Of a DNA stretch of 64,000 nt, positions 28,322 to 36,480 are shown in pieces. The position numbers were made by a program, and so were the translations under genes. The notes under the pieces are model-generated. The model worked only from the letters and a program-made list of their open reading frames with translations. It was not told the DNA's origin and searched no databases. Numbering within the stretch: position 1 is the first letter of the stretch; the number at the start of each line of letters is the position of its first letter. The stretch comes from Gilliamella bombi. Lineage in GTDB: Bacteria > Pseudomonadota > Gammaproteobacteria > Enterobacterales > Orbaceae. The DNA lies in the NCBI RefSeq assembly GCF_900103255.1, contig NZ_FMWS01000015.1, positions 28,165 through 92,164 on the forward strand, given 5' to 3'.

Positions 28322-29323
28322 ATGAACAATTTGCCCGTTATTATGCGATCGGCTTTGATTGTTTTTATCTCGTCATTGCTTGGTGCGATTTTATTGAGTA
28401 TTTTAATTTCATCATCGGGATTATCGCTTTTGGGTGAATGGAGCTTTTACTATAGCTGTTTTGTTTTTAGTTTCATTATTACCGTTTTAGTTACCATTGC
28501 ATTGCTATTCCGGTGTTTGAAAGGACTTATCTTTTTGGTGGTATTTTCGTTTTTATATATCCCAATGGTTATTTTGATTGTTTATTCGTTTAATAGCTCG
28601 CGTTTGGTGACAGTTTGGGCGGATTTTTCGGTCAAATGGTATTTTGAGTTAATTAATAACGAAACATTACTTAAAGCTGTTGGGCTAAGTTTGTCTATTG
28701 CTGCAGGTGCTGCAACTTTTGCTGTTGTGCTTGGTACATTAGCGGCTTATGCTATCATTCGTTTTAGAGGATTCCGAGGCTCTAATTTATTTTCGTTTAT
28801 GACTACAGCACCGCTGGTTATGCCAGATGTTATTACTGGTTTGGCTTTGCTGTTGTTATTTGTGGGAATGGGACAGGTACTTGGTTGGCCAAAAGACCGT
28901 GGCGCTATAACTATTTGGATGGCTCATGCTACATTTTGTACAGCTTATGTGACTGTGGTAATTAGTGCTAGGTTGCGTGAATTAGATAAGTCAATTGAAG
29001 AAGCTGCATTAGATCTTGGTGCAAATCCTTTAAAGGTATTTTTTATTATTACACTACCAATGATCGCACCAGCGTTAGTGTCAGGTTGGCTTTTAGCATT
29101 TACATTGTCACTTGATGATGTGGTTATTGCTAACTTTGTGACTGGACCAGGTGCTATGACGTTACCTAAATTGATATTTTCAAAAGTACGTTTAGGGGTT
29201 GATCCTCAGGTTAATGCTTTAGCAACAATTATATTGCTAATTGTTGGTATTATTGGCTTTATTTCGTGGCTATGGATGCGTAAAGCCGAACGGCGTCGCA
29301 TAAGTGAAACTCGTAGGCATTAA
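28322..29323 (+). CDS. potI: Putrescine ABC transporter permease PotI with inserted N-terminal membrane hairpin
   Basis: The second channel subunit. The first residues MNNLPV and RS match the E. coli start. About 55 extra residues with two hydrophobic segments (about 11-32 and 42-63) then intervene before alignment resumes at FLYIPMVILIVYSFNSSRLVTVW. The EAA loop EEAALDLGANPLKVFFIITLP and the C-terminal FISWLWMRKAERRR are conserved. It has 333 residues against 281 in E. coli. Its start abuts the potH stop; an intrinsic terminator follows 21 bp after its end. Confidence 0.93.
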   Translation: MNNLPVIMRSALIVFISSLLGAILLSILISSSGLSLLGEWSFYYSCFVFSFIITVLVTIALLFRCLKGLIFLVVFSFLYIPMVILIVYSFNSSRLVTVWADFSVKWYFELINNETLLKAVGLSLSIAAGAATFAVVLGTLAAYAIIRFRGFRGSNLFSFMTTAPLVMPDVITGLALLLLFVGMGQVLGWPKDRGAITIWMAHATFCTAYVTVVISARLRELDKSIEEAALDLGANPLKVFFIITLPMIAPALVSGWLLAFTLSLDDVVIANFVTGPGAMTLPKLIFSKVRLGVDPQVNALATIILLIVGIIGFISWLWMRKAERRRISETRRH

Positions 29324-29344
29324 TTAAACTCTGCTCTTTCTATT

Positions 29345-29375
29345 ATTGCCGCTGTTTGCGGCAATATTTCATTTT
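29345..29375 (+). terminator. Intrinsic terminator of potFGHI
   Basis: ATTGCCGC (29345-29352) and GCGGCAAT (29358-29365) form an 8-bp stem with loop TGTTT and a T-rich tail. Confidence 0.75.
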
Positions 29376-29436
29376 AAAACTCCGTGTCTTTTTTATCATT
29401 TTGTATTATAGTGTGATTCGTCAATTTTTTGGCAAA

Positions 29437-29606
29437 ATTCTCAGGGCGGGGTGTAAGTCCCCACCGGTGGTATAGCCCACGAGCGCTTAATTTATTTTGT
29501 TAACTGTGGTAGTTGTTTTATTGCTCAGTTAGATTTTGATAGATTAAGGACAAGCAGATTTGGTGAAATTCCAAAGCCGACAGTAAAAGTCTGGATAAAA
29601 GAGAGT
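29437..29606 (+). promoter_or_regulatory. FMN riboswitch (RFN element) controlling ribB
   Basis: The 5' half carries the RFN core around TCAGGGCGGGGTG and CCCCACCGGTGGT, then AGCCCACGAGCG. The 3' half carries GATTTGGTGAAATTCC, AAAGCCGACAGT and GTCTGGAT, ending GAGAG. A variable arm of about 65 nt (about 29488-29553) is longer than the minimal element. FMN binding should lower ribB expression. The downstream stretch 29610-29690, with GCCCTGATTCTGG, resembles the E. coli ribB expression platform, which acts mainly on translation. Confidence 0.93.
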
Positions 29607-29771
29607 TGCTTATCTTTCCAATATTTGCTGAAAGGCAAAGTCATGCTGGTCAAGCACTGCCCTGATTCTGGTATTTTATTTATACTTAATTAATTAGATA
29701 GCAAATAGCCATTTGATTTTAATTAGATAAATAATGAAATAAATGAGTTAATAAAAATATAGGTATTTACC

Positions 29772-30419
29772 ATGAATCAGTTTAATTTAAATGAATTTGG
29801 AACGCCCATTGAACGTGTTAAAAAAGCAATTGCTTCTATTAAAGCCGGTCAAGGTGTACTAGTTTTAGATGATGAAGATCGCGAAAATGAAGGTGATATT
29901 ATTTGGGCTGCCGAGTCTATTACCAGTGAACAAATGGCTCTAACTATTCGTTACGGCAGTGGTATTGTTTGTTTATGTTTGCCTAAAAAACGCTGTGATG
30001 AGTTAAATTTGCCTATGATGGTAGAAAATAATACTAGTAAAAATAATACAGCGTTTACCATCTCAATTGAAGCGGCTAATGGAGTTACAACAGGTGTATC
30101 AGCCGCTGATCGCGTTACGACTATTAAGGCTGCTGTGAATGATAACGCCAAACCAAGTGATCTTAATCATCCAGGGCATGTGTTTCCTTTAGTTGCTAAA
30201 GAAGGTGGTGTATTAATTCGCCGAGGTCATACTGAAGCATCTATTGATTTAGTGACATTAGCGGGTTTAAAGCCTGCCGCAGTATTGTGTGAGTTAACCA
30301 ACGACGATGGCACTATGGCAAGAGCGCCAGAGGTTGTTAAATTTGCTAATCAGTATCATATGCCAGTTGTGACGATCGAAGATATTGTTGAATATCGTAA
30401 CTATTTGGCATTGAAGTGA
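29772..30419 (+). CDS. ribB: 3,4-dihydroxy-2-butanone-4-phosphate synthase RibB
   Basis: Converts ribulose 5-phosphate to formate and 3,4-dihydroxy-2-butanone 4-phosphate for riboflavin synthesis. It is a single-domain protein of 215 residues, not fused to GTP cyclohydrolase II. Active-site signature [10 protein letters not shown] is near residues 34-43. RPGHVFPL appears as [14 protein letters not shown] and [11 protein letters not shown] also match E. coli RibB (217 aa). The ATG has AGGTA upstream and sits 165 bp behind the FMN riboswitch, which explains its control. It converges with the M20 hydrolase across a GC-rich hairpin. Confidence 0.96.
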   Translation: MNQFNLNEFGTPIERVKKAIASIKAGQGVLVLDDEDRENEGDIIWAAESITSEQMALTIRYGSGIVCLCLPKKRCDELNLPMMVENNTSKNNTAFTISIEAANGVTTGVSAADRVTTIKAAVNDNAKPSDLNHPGHVFPLVAKEGGVLIRRGHTEASIDLVTLAGLKPAAVLCELTNDDGTMARAPEVVKFANQYHMPVVTIEDIVEYRNYLALK

Positions 30420-30503
30420 AAATCCTAACTTAAAAATGTTAAGTGCTTATCAACAGTATTATACAAGTTAGGGAAAGATCCTTTGTTTGTGATTTAAATC
30501 ATC

Positions 30504-30530
30504 TTCCGCCGAAGTAAGGTATCGGCGGAA
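30504..30530. terminator. Hairpin between converging ribB and M20 hydrolase
   Basis: TTCCGCCG (30504-30511) pairs exactly with CGGCGGAA (30523-30530) across an 11-nt loop. No T-run is present on either side; it probably protects both 3' ends. Confidence 0.5.
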
Positions 30531-30541
30531 TAGGGTGGAAA

Positions 30542-31642
30542 TTAGCCAAGTACTTTTAATGCACAAGCTTTGGTTATTTTGACTCCATTTTCTAATGCTA
30601 AAGTGTCAAACTTCATTTCAGGATGATGTAATCCTGGTGTTAGATCAGCTCCTAATCCCCAAAAACCAGCTTTGACATTACGTTCACAAGGATAATTGAA
30701 AAAGTCTTCTCCACCTGGGGTGAAAATAGGCTCTTTTAGCCCCTCTTTGCCAAGTACATCGACAATGGCTTCGGCAATAATTTTTGTGACATCATTATCA
30801 ATTTCCGCGGCTGGAATTTCTTTAGTGACATTGATATCCACTTTCGCACCGATAGATTCAACACTGAATTTTATCGCATTTAACGTTTTGGCTTTTAGTT
30901 CATCCATGGCTGGGTTAGTTGGCGCTCTTAGATCCCAGCATACATATGCTTCGGATGGAATAGCATTGGTGACTCCAGCATCGCAAATGCAACGTGTGGC
31001 TTTAACACTATAGTTTAAGTTAGGTGCAAGGTGAATGGTGTTAACTGCTTGAATGGCCAGTGTTGCTGCATCAAGGGCATTAACGCCTAAATGAGGTCGA
31101 GCACCATGTGCTGGGATACCATGAATATTTACTTCAACTGTAGTGGATGCTGAATAGTACATTGCCGCTGCAGCAAAGCCTTTTGGACATTCATCTTTTG
31201 GACGTAAATGTAAACCGATAATCATATCAACATCATCAATAGCTCCTCCTTCAATCATAGCTAAAGCACCTGTTCCAAGTTCTTCTGCAGGTTGGAAGAT
31301 GAGTTTCAATCGACCTTTTTTGATGTTACCTTCTTTTATTAACTCTTGTGCCGAGCTTAATAATATTGATGAATGGCCATCATGACCGCAGGTATGTCTT
31401 GCGCAAGGTTCGCCGTTAATAATATGTCCTAGAGCATCCATATCTGCCCGTAAAGCGAGTACAGGGCCAGTTTTGCCGCTATCGTATTGCGCAACAATTC
31501 CTGTTGTGTTATTGATGTTGCGAGTTACTTTATAGCCTGCTTGTTCAAGTTGCTGTGCGATATATGCCGATGTTTTGTGTTCTTCAAATCCCAACTCTGG
31601 AATTTGGTGTAAATACTGATAATGTTCTAATACGTTAGACAT
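30542..31642 (-). CDS. M20D-family amidohydrolase / peptidase (HipO-AbgA type)
   Basis: A cytosolic zinc-dependent hydrolase of 366 residues with no signal peptide. Metal ligands are visible in ALRADMDAL, HTCGHDGHSS, FQPAEELGTG (with the catalytic Glu pair) and a C-terminal GLHHPEMKFD. A lid/dimerisation domain (about 175-280) contains HGIPAHGARPHLGVNA. Family members cleave N-acyl or aminoacyl amides; the exact substrate cannot be read from sequence. It is the last gene of a yjiH-yjiG-hydrolase operon, with 14 bp to yjiG. In E. coli yjiH-yjiG sit with the isoaspartyl dipeptidase iadA. This suggests a role in using an imported peptide or conjugate. Confidence 0.88.
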   Translation of the reverse strand: MSNVLEHYQYLHQIPELGFEEHKTSAYIAQQLEQAGYKVTRNINNTTGIVAQYDSGKTGPVLALRADMDALGHIINGEPCARHTCGHDGHSSILLSSAQELIKEGNIKKGRLKLIFQPAEELGTGALAMIEGGAIDDVDMIIGLHLRPKDECPKGFAAAAMYYSASTTVEVNIHGIPAHGARPHLGVNALDAATLAIQAVNTIHLAPNLNYSVKATRCICDAGVTNAIPSEAYVCWDLRAPTNPAMDELKAKTLNAIKFSVESIGAKVDINVTKEIPAAEIDNDVTKIIAEAIVDVLGKEGLKEPIFTPGGEDFFNYPCERNVKAGFWGLGADLTPGLHHPEMKFDTLALENGVKITKACALKVLG

Positions 31643-31656
31643 GTTTATCTCCTTTA

Positions 31657-32124
31657 TTAAACAAAAAATCGCATAATAATCATTGAAACTAATGCATTAA
31701 AAATACTGGTTAACATGAGTAATGGCCAGTATTTTTTGGGTACATCGGCAACGCCTAATAATCGTCCCATATACTGTAATTGTGAGCCCATTAAGAAAAT
31801 AGCTGGGGCTAATATGGTTATTGCTGTTGGATTGATTGTTCCTGCGGTAAATAAGTTAACTGCAACGCCTGTACCTGCTGATGCTGATAACCATGCAGTT
31901 AGTAATACGGTAATTGCTTCGCCAGGTAGGCCAAAAATCTCCATTACTGGAGCACAATAAGTTCCTATTAATTGCATTATACCTAAACGTTTTAGTATTT
32001 CGGTGATTACAAATGCCATTAAAATATTGGGCATTAAATTATTAATAGCAATGTTGAATCCTTTGCGAGCACCGATTACAAAAATATCTAAAGGGTTATT
32101 AGTTTGTTTTTGCGAATTACTCAT
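31657..32124 (-). CDS. yjiG: YjiG-like membrane protein
   Basis: 155 residues, four or five hydrophobic segments, similar in length and motifs to E. coli YjiG (153 aa). Shared features include the N-terminal GARKGFNIAINNLMPN, LPGEAITVLL and MGSQLQYMGR. Together with YjiH it resembles the split SpmA/SpmB-like nucleoside-recognition (Gate) membrane proteins. Transport of a small metabolite is plausible but unproven. Its ATG lies inside the end of yjiH (8-bp overlap), so the two are translated together. Confidence 0.85.
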   Translation of the reverse strand: MSNSQKQTNNPLDIFVIGARKGFNIAINNLMPNILMAFVITEILKRLGIMQLIGTYCAPVMEIFGLPGEAITVLLTAWLSASAGTGVAVNLFTAGTINPTAITILAPAIFLMGSQLQYMGRLLGVADVPKKYWPLLMLTSIFNALVSMIIMRFFV

Positions 32125-32773
32125 TGATAAAATCCTTTTTATAAATTGTATTTAATACTAAGCGAACCATTACTGAGCCTACAAATTTAAGCACTAACAT
32201 GATGACAAGAGGAATAAAAATAGCTACAGTCATTGGGGCAAATAATGCCGAACCAATCGAGAAGTAGTTATTAATTAAACCCGCACCAGAATATTGCCAA
32301 GCACTAATAATGATAAGGTCTTTTTTAGTAATTTGCTTTTCGTCATATAACTCTTTAGTTAATACAGCACCAGCATCAGTGCTTTGTAGGTCGGTAATTA
32401 ATGCAAGTCCAGTTTTACCTGGTACACCTAAAATTGGTTTTAATAATGGTGTTAATAATTTATGTGCAGCACGAATGGTGCCGTAATGGGTAAATATTTC
32501 TAACACGCCTAGCGCTAACATAACCGTAGGTATAAGTGATAAGGCGAAAATAAAACCAGCTCTTGCACTGTTACCTCCTTCACCCACAAAAGTATTTTTT
32601 TCAGGATGTAGCATAGTGCCAAATTTGCCGCTTAAGCTGGTAAAATCAAACGCTCCTAGCCATTCTTTACCTTCTACATTAAAAAATAAGCCTGAAAAAA
32701 ATAAAATGGCTACTATTAGTGATATATAGGCTTTTATACCAACTTTAAATTCATTATCTGTCTTTTTTGACAT
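32117..32773 (-). CDS. yjiH: YjiH family membrane protein (nucleoside-recognition/Gate domain)
   Basis: 218 residues with about five hydrophobic segments. A Gate-type domain in the middle (about 80-160) has FALSLIPTVMLALGVLE and ALITDLQSTDAGAVLTKEL. First gene of the operon with yjiG and an M20 hydrolase. It is preceded by GGAAGGCAGC on the coding strand, a strong Shine-Dalgarno. The function is unknown in E. coli as well; its coupling to a hydrolase suggests import or export of the hydrolase substrate or product. Confidence 0.85.
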   Translation of the reverse strand: MSKKTDNEFKVGIKAYISLIVAILFFSGLFFNVEGKEWLGAFDFTSLSGKFGTMLHPEKNTFVGEGGNSARAGFIFALSLIPTVMLALGVLEIFTHYGTIRAAHKLLTPLLKPILGVPGKTGLALITDLQSTDAGAVLTKELYDEKQITKKDLIIISAWQYSGAGLINNYFSIGSALFAPMTVAIFIPLVIMLVLKFVGSVMVRLVLNTIYKKDFINE

Positions 32774-33335
32774 GCTGCCTTCCTTTTTCCGAATGTTTAA
32801 AAAATATTAAGTATTATTACAATTAACAATATTTAATAAGTATAAAATGTTTATTATACAATTTAGTTAAAAAATGCCTCAAAAGTGGTTTTTAGCATTC
32901 TATAACTATTTTAGGTTAAATTGAAAAAGATATAACATTTTTTATTTTTTTCTAATAAATTACAAATCTTTATTATATCTTGCATAATTAAGTATTATAT
33001 AGAGGTGAATTGGTTAGCTTGTATAAGCTCTCTAACATTGAATTGTGTAATTTTGCCCTTGCCATTTATATATCTTCATTATAGAATTACTTACTTACTT
33101 ATTTGAAAAATAATAATAAAAATTGTGATGATGTTTCGTGAACGTTAGGCGTTTTGGTTTAATGGATAGGACCATATAACAATTGATATCTTTTGGCGGC
33201 AAATTCTATTTGCGAACCATCTTTTGTTTTGTCGTTGCTTTTAGCAATAGGGCATAATCAAGCATTATACTTAAACACATTGCAGCAGAAAATTGATTAC
33301 GACATAAAATAAAGTAGCATAAACGAGGTAGCTAT
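32774..33335 (+). other. Intergenic region between yjiH and the SMR pair
   Basis: 562 bp, very AT-rich, no gene. It must hold divergent promoters. Visible symmetry: AGCTTGTATAAGCT near 33017-33030, inside a wider imperfect GTTAG/CTAAC palindrome. A 17-bp match to the right end of the dispersed repeat (minus strand, about 33258-33274) is also present. No guanidine-riboswitch motif was seen. Confidence 0.5.
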
Positions 33336-33659
33336 ATGTTTAGCATGAATAAAGAGTGGGCATTTGTGGTACTAACCTGCTTTTTTGAAATATGTTGGAT
33401 TTTAGGATTTAGCATCGCAACCGAGCTTTGGCAATGGGTTATTATTGTATCGCTCATTATTATTGATTTTACTTTTTTAACCAATGCTTGCAAGACAATA
33501 CCTACAGGTACGGTTTATGCCATATTTTCAGGTGTTGGTGCTGTCGGTGCAACGCTAATTGATATCTTACTTTTTAATAAAGAGATTAAGCTAATTCAAC
33601 TTTTTTTTGTGGCGATAATTATTATTGGTGTTGTACAACTAAAACGTGCCGACAGTTAA
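33336..33659 (+). CDS. SMR-family efflux subunit (YkkC-like)
   Basis: A four-helix small multidrug resistance protein of 107 residues. The conserved membrane glutamate is Glu18 in CFFEICW. PTGTVYAIFSGVGAVGATL is the family's helix-3 signature, and the last helix ends VVQLKRADS. It is the first of two adjacent SMR genes, 24 bp apart, as in heterodimeric pairs such as YkkCD. The substrate may be cationic drugs, guanidinium-like compounds or polyamines; it cannot be told. GAGG precedes the ATG. Confidence 0.88.
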   Translation: MFSMNKEWAFVVLTCFFEICWILGFSIATELWQWVIIVSLIIIDFTFLTNACKTIPTGTVYAIFSGVGAVGATLIDILLFNKEIKLIQLFFVAIIIIGVVQLKRADS

Positions 33660-33683
33660 TATTTTAATAAGGATAATTTAATC

Positions 33684-33998
33684 ATGGGATGGCTGTTAAT
33701 ATTAATTGCATCAGTTTTTGAAGTAATTGGTGCTATAGGCCTTAAATTATATGCTGAGCAAAAAGGTCTATTTAGATTGGTTTTATATTGGGGAGGTTTT
33801 TTTGTCTCTTTTGTGCTTTTCTATTTTTCGCTCCATTATCTTGAATTGAGTGTTGTGTATCCTGTTTGGGTTGGTCTTGGGACTTCGGGTGCGGTGTTAG
33901 CCAATATGCTGTTATTTAATGAGCCTAAGAATTTTCCTCGTATATTTGGTCTCACCATTATTATCGTTGGTGTTGTAGGATTACATGCCACTCTATAA
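33684..33998 (+). CDS. SMR-family efflux subunit (partner)
   Basis: A four-helix SMR protein of 104 residues. The essential glutamate is Glu13 in SVFEVIGAIGLK. Helix 3 contains VVYPVWVGLGTSGAVL, and the last helix ends IVGVVGLHATL. The two subunits differ in their loop charges, which is expected for antiparallel heterodimers. It has its own AAGGATAA Shine-Dalgarno. It is followed by a hairpin that serves the opposite-strand peroxiredoxin gene. Confidence 0.88.
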   Translation: MGWLLILIASVFEVIGAIGLKLYAEQKGLFRLVLYWGGFFVSFVLFYFSLHYLELSVVYPVWVGLGTSGAVLANMLLFNEPKNFPRIFGLTIIIVGVVGLHATL

Positions 33999-34016
33999 TT
34001 AATTGCGTTTATATAT

Positions 34017-34043
34017 ATAAAAAAACCGGAGATTAACTCCGGT
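34017..34043 (-). terminator. Intrinsic terminator of the peroxiredoxin gene
   Basis: ACCGGAG/CTCCGGT (34025-34031, 34037-34043), read on the minus strand, is followed by a T-run (34017-34025 as A on the plus strand). Confidence 0.8.
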
Positions 34044-34091
34044 AACGCAAAGCGTAAAATAAGATATGGATGAATAAAAAATTGTACTGAA

Positions 34092-34694
34092 TTAAATTTC
34101 GTCAGCATGCTGTTTTAAGAAACTTGCAACGCCATTTGGATTTGCTTGCATGCCTTTTTTACCTTTTGTCCATTGAGCAGGGCAAACTTCGCCATGTTCT
34201 TCATGGAATTGGAAAGCATCAACAATACGAATCATTTCGTCAATGTTACGTCCAATTGGTAAATCGTTAATTGTTTCATGGCGTACAATTCCTGATTTGT
34301 CAATAAAGAACGAAGCTCGCAGTGCAACTCCAGCTTCAGGATGTTCAATACCATAAGATTGCATAATTGAGTGTTTGATATCTGCAACAATTGGGAATTT
34401 AACTTCACCAATACCACCTTTATCTTGTGGAGTATTGCGCCATGCATTATGTACATATTCAGAGTCCATTGAAACACCAATTACTTCAACACCACGTTTT
34501 TTGAATTCTTCTAGACGGTGATCAAATGCAATGATTTCAGATGGGCAAACAAATGTGAAGTCCATTGGCCAAAAGAACACAACGGCATATTTACCTTTGA
34601 TATGTTGTAATAAATTGAAATTATTAACAATTTCACCAGTACCTAAAACTGCTGCTGATGTAAAATCTGGTGCTTTGCGAGTGACTAGTGTCAT
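34092..34694 (-). CDS. 2-Cys peroxiredoxin (AhpC/Prx1 type)
   Basis: Reduces hydrogen peroxide and organic hydroperoxides in the cytosol. A thioredoxin-fold protein of 200 residues. The peroxidatic Cys50 lies in DFTFVCPSE and the resolving Cys171 in EVCPAQW, the typical 2-Cys arrangement. GGIGEVKFPIVAD gives the GGLG-type loop and FFIDK follows. The C-terminus lacks a clear YF motif and ends HADEI, closer to the AhpC-TSA homologues of Gram-negative bacteria that lack AhpF. No ahpF is adjacent, so the reductant is unknown. A good AAGGAGA Shine-Dalgarno precedes the ATG. Confidence 0.92.
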   Translation of the reverse strand: MTLVTRKAPDFTSAAVLGTGEIVNNFNLLQHIKGKYAVVFFWPMDFTFVCPSEIIAFDHRLEEFKKRGVEVIGVSMDSEYVHNAWRNTPQDKGGIGEVKFPIVADIKHSIMQSYGIEHPEAGVALRASFFIDKSGIVRHETINDLPIGRNIDEMIRIVDAFQFHEEHGEVCPAQWTKGKKGMQANPNGVASFLKQHADEI

Positions 34695-34825
34695 AGTATT
34701 TCTCCTTTATAATTAACTGCAACTCATGTAGCGTAGCATTATAGCAATTAAAATCTATTGTCAAAGTTGTTATAAACGATTGGTATCATAAGTTTAAGCT
34801 ATTAAGTTGTGATTATTATTCGGTA

Positions 34826-36124
34826 TTAGTTATTGATTTTCGGTTTGCCTTTATTTTTTGTGTCTCGATAGCGTTGTTTTATCTTTTTCTTTTTTACTTG
34901 TTCTTGCTTTTTGTTCGCACTTTTTTGTTTTGCTTTTTGTGAATGTTTTTTCTTAGTTACTGGTTTTGGTGCTTTAGTTTTAGGGCGTAATTCATCAATC
35001 GTTCTTAATTTGATTGGTTCTTTAATATAGCGCTCAATTTTTTGCAGTAATTCATTATCATGCGCTTCGACTAGCATAATAGCTGTGCCTTTTTTTCCTG
35101 CTCGAGCGGTGCGTCCAATTCTGTGTAAATATACATCGGCAGTTTTGGGTGCATCAAAATTAATAACATGAGTAATATTGTCAATATCAATACCTCGTGC
35201 AGCAACATCGGTTGCTACAAGTACATTGACAGTATTATTGCTGATCCTTTTTATTGCTTCGTTGCGTTTTGCTTGTACCATTTCACCTTCTAAATAGCAG
35301 CTATGGATACCAGCTTGGTGTAGTAAGCTAACTAATTCATGCACACGTTCGCGTTTACGAACAAATACAATCGTTTTTTTTAATTGTTCTTGTTTTAATA
35401 AGTGAATAAGAAGTGCCACTTTATGAGTTAAATCATCGGCACGATAATAAAATTGCAGGATTTTTTTACGCTCTTTACGTGAAGGCTCGGCATTGATTTC
35501 GATTGGATCAGTCAAAATGCGGCTAGCAAAGTTATGCAGTCCTTCACCTTCCAGGGTGGCAGAAAATAATAAAGTTTGTTTACGCCAACGGGTTTCGGCA
35601 GATATCATTTCGACATCTTGTGAAAAACCCATGTCTAACATCCGATCAGCTTCGTCTAAAATAAGTATTTCAACCGCTCGGCAATCAAAGTTCTCTTCTT
35701 TTATATACTGTAATAATCGGCCTGTTGTAGCAATAACAATATCTTGGTTTTTACTAAACACTTCAGCGTGATTCATATAAGCAACACCGCCAGTTATAGT
35801 TGCAATGCTTAAATTTGTTGATTCGGTTAATAATCTGGCTTGTTCAGCAATTTGCATGGCTAGTTCACGCGTTGGCGTTAAAATCAAAATTCGTGGTGGA
35901 CCTGGTTTACGGCGTGGAAAATCGAGTAGATGTTGTACGGCCGGAATTAAAAAAGCTAGCGTTTTACCTGTGCCTGTTGGTGCAGAACCTAAAATATCTT
36001 TGCCATCTAAAGCAACAGGGATTGTTTGTGTTTGGATTACGGTTGGAGTATTTATATTTTGTGTTTGGAGATTGTGAATTAAAATATCATCTAATTCTAA
36101 ACCAGAAAAAGTGTGTGTAGTCAT
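34826..36124 (-). CDS. srmB: DEAD-box RNA helicase SrmB
   Basis: An ATP-dependent RNA helicase that assists early 50S assembly, especially at low temperature. Helicase core motifs occur in order: Q motif near PTVIQTQTIP, Walker A SAPTGTGKT, PTRELAMQ, TGGVAYMNH, LDEADRM, LLFSATLEG, FVRKRERVHEL, TDVAARGIDI and HRIGRTARAG. INELRPKT-like IDELRPKTKAP and a Lys-rich tail ending RDTKNKGKP are specific to SrmB. The start is set at ATG 36124 (MTTHTFSGLELD), matching E. coli; an upstream in-frame ATG at 36187 adds unrelated residues. The protein has 432 residues. Confidence 0.95.
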   Translation of the reverse strand: MTTHTFSGLELDDILIHNLQTQNINTPTVIQTQTIPVALDGKDILGSAPTGTGKTLAFLIPAVQHLLDFPRRKPGPPRILILTPTRELAMQIAEQARLLTESTNLSIATITGGVAYMNHAEVFSKNQDIVIATTGRLLQYIKEENFDCRAVEILILDEADRMLDMGFSQDVEMISAETRWRKQTLLFSATLEGEGLHNFASRILTDPIEINAEPSRKERKKILQFYYRADDLTHKVALLIHLLKQEQLKKTIVFVRKRERVHELVSLLHQAGIHSCYLEGEMVQAKRNEAIKRISNNTVNVLVATDVAARGIDIDNITHVINFDAPKTADVYLHRIGRTARAGKKGTAIMLVEAHDNELLQKIERYIKEPIKLRTIDELRPKTKAPKPVTKKKHSQKAKQKSANKKQEQVKKKKIKQRYRDTKNKGKPKINN

Positions 36125-36480
36125 AGTGTTCTTTTCATCTAAAATTATAAGGCACATTATAACGTTAATCGTTGTAACTACAATCAATAAAAATGTGATG
36201 GAATATTATTTTATTTTTATGGTGCGATTAATTGTAAGGTAGTTATTGCAGTGTAAAATATAGTTTTATGTCTAAAATTAGATGTTTTATTTAAGCAAAA
36301 CTTATCATTGTTAGCTGTTTGTGATAAGATACGCATCCGTTTGCGATAACATGCATAATGATTATTTATGCTACCGAGGCTAAATTGGTTTAAATAATTA
36401 ATGTTTAATTATTTTGTGGCTTAACACGGATTGGCTCAAATTTCCATATTAAATAATACTTCTTTAATAACTATCAGATA
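36125..36480 (+). other. Divergent regulatory region srmB-trmA
   Basis: AT-rich, no gene. It contains an inverted repeat CTTATCA/TGATAAG (36301-36307, 36322-36328) and several TATAAT-like -10 candidates. E. coli carries btuB with a cobalamin riboswitch opposite trmA; no such element is seen here. Confidence 0.45.

Noticed and set aside
32774..33335. Guanidine (ykkC-type) riboswitch upstream of the SMR pair
   Set aside because: The conserved ykkC motif blocks were not found in the upstream region.
36125..36480. Cobalamin riboswitch as in the E. coli trmA-btuB region
   Set aside because: No conserved B12-box sequence and no btuB gene; the neighbour is srmB.
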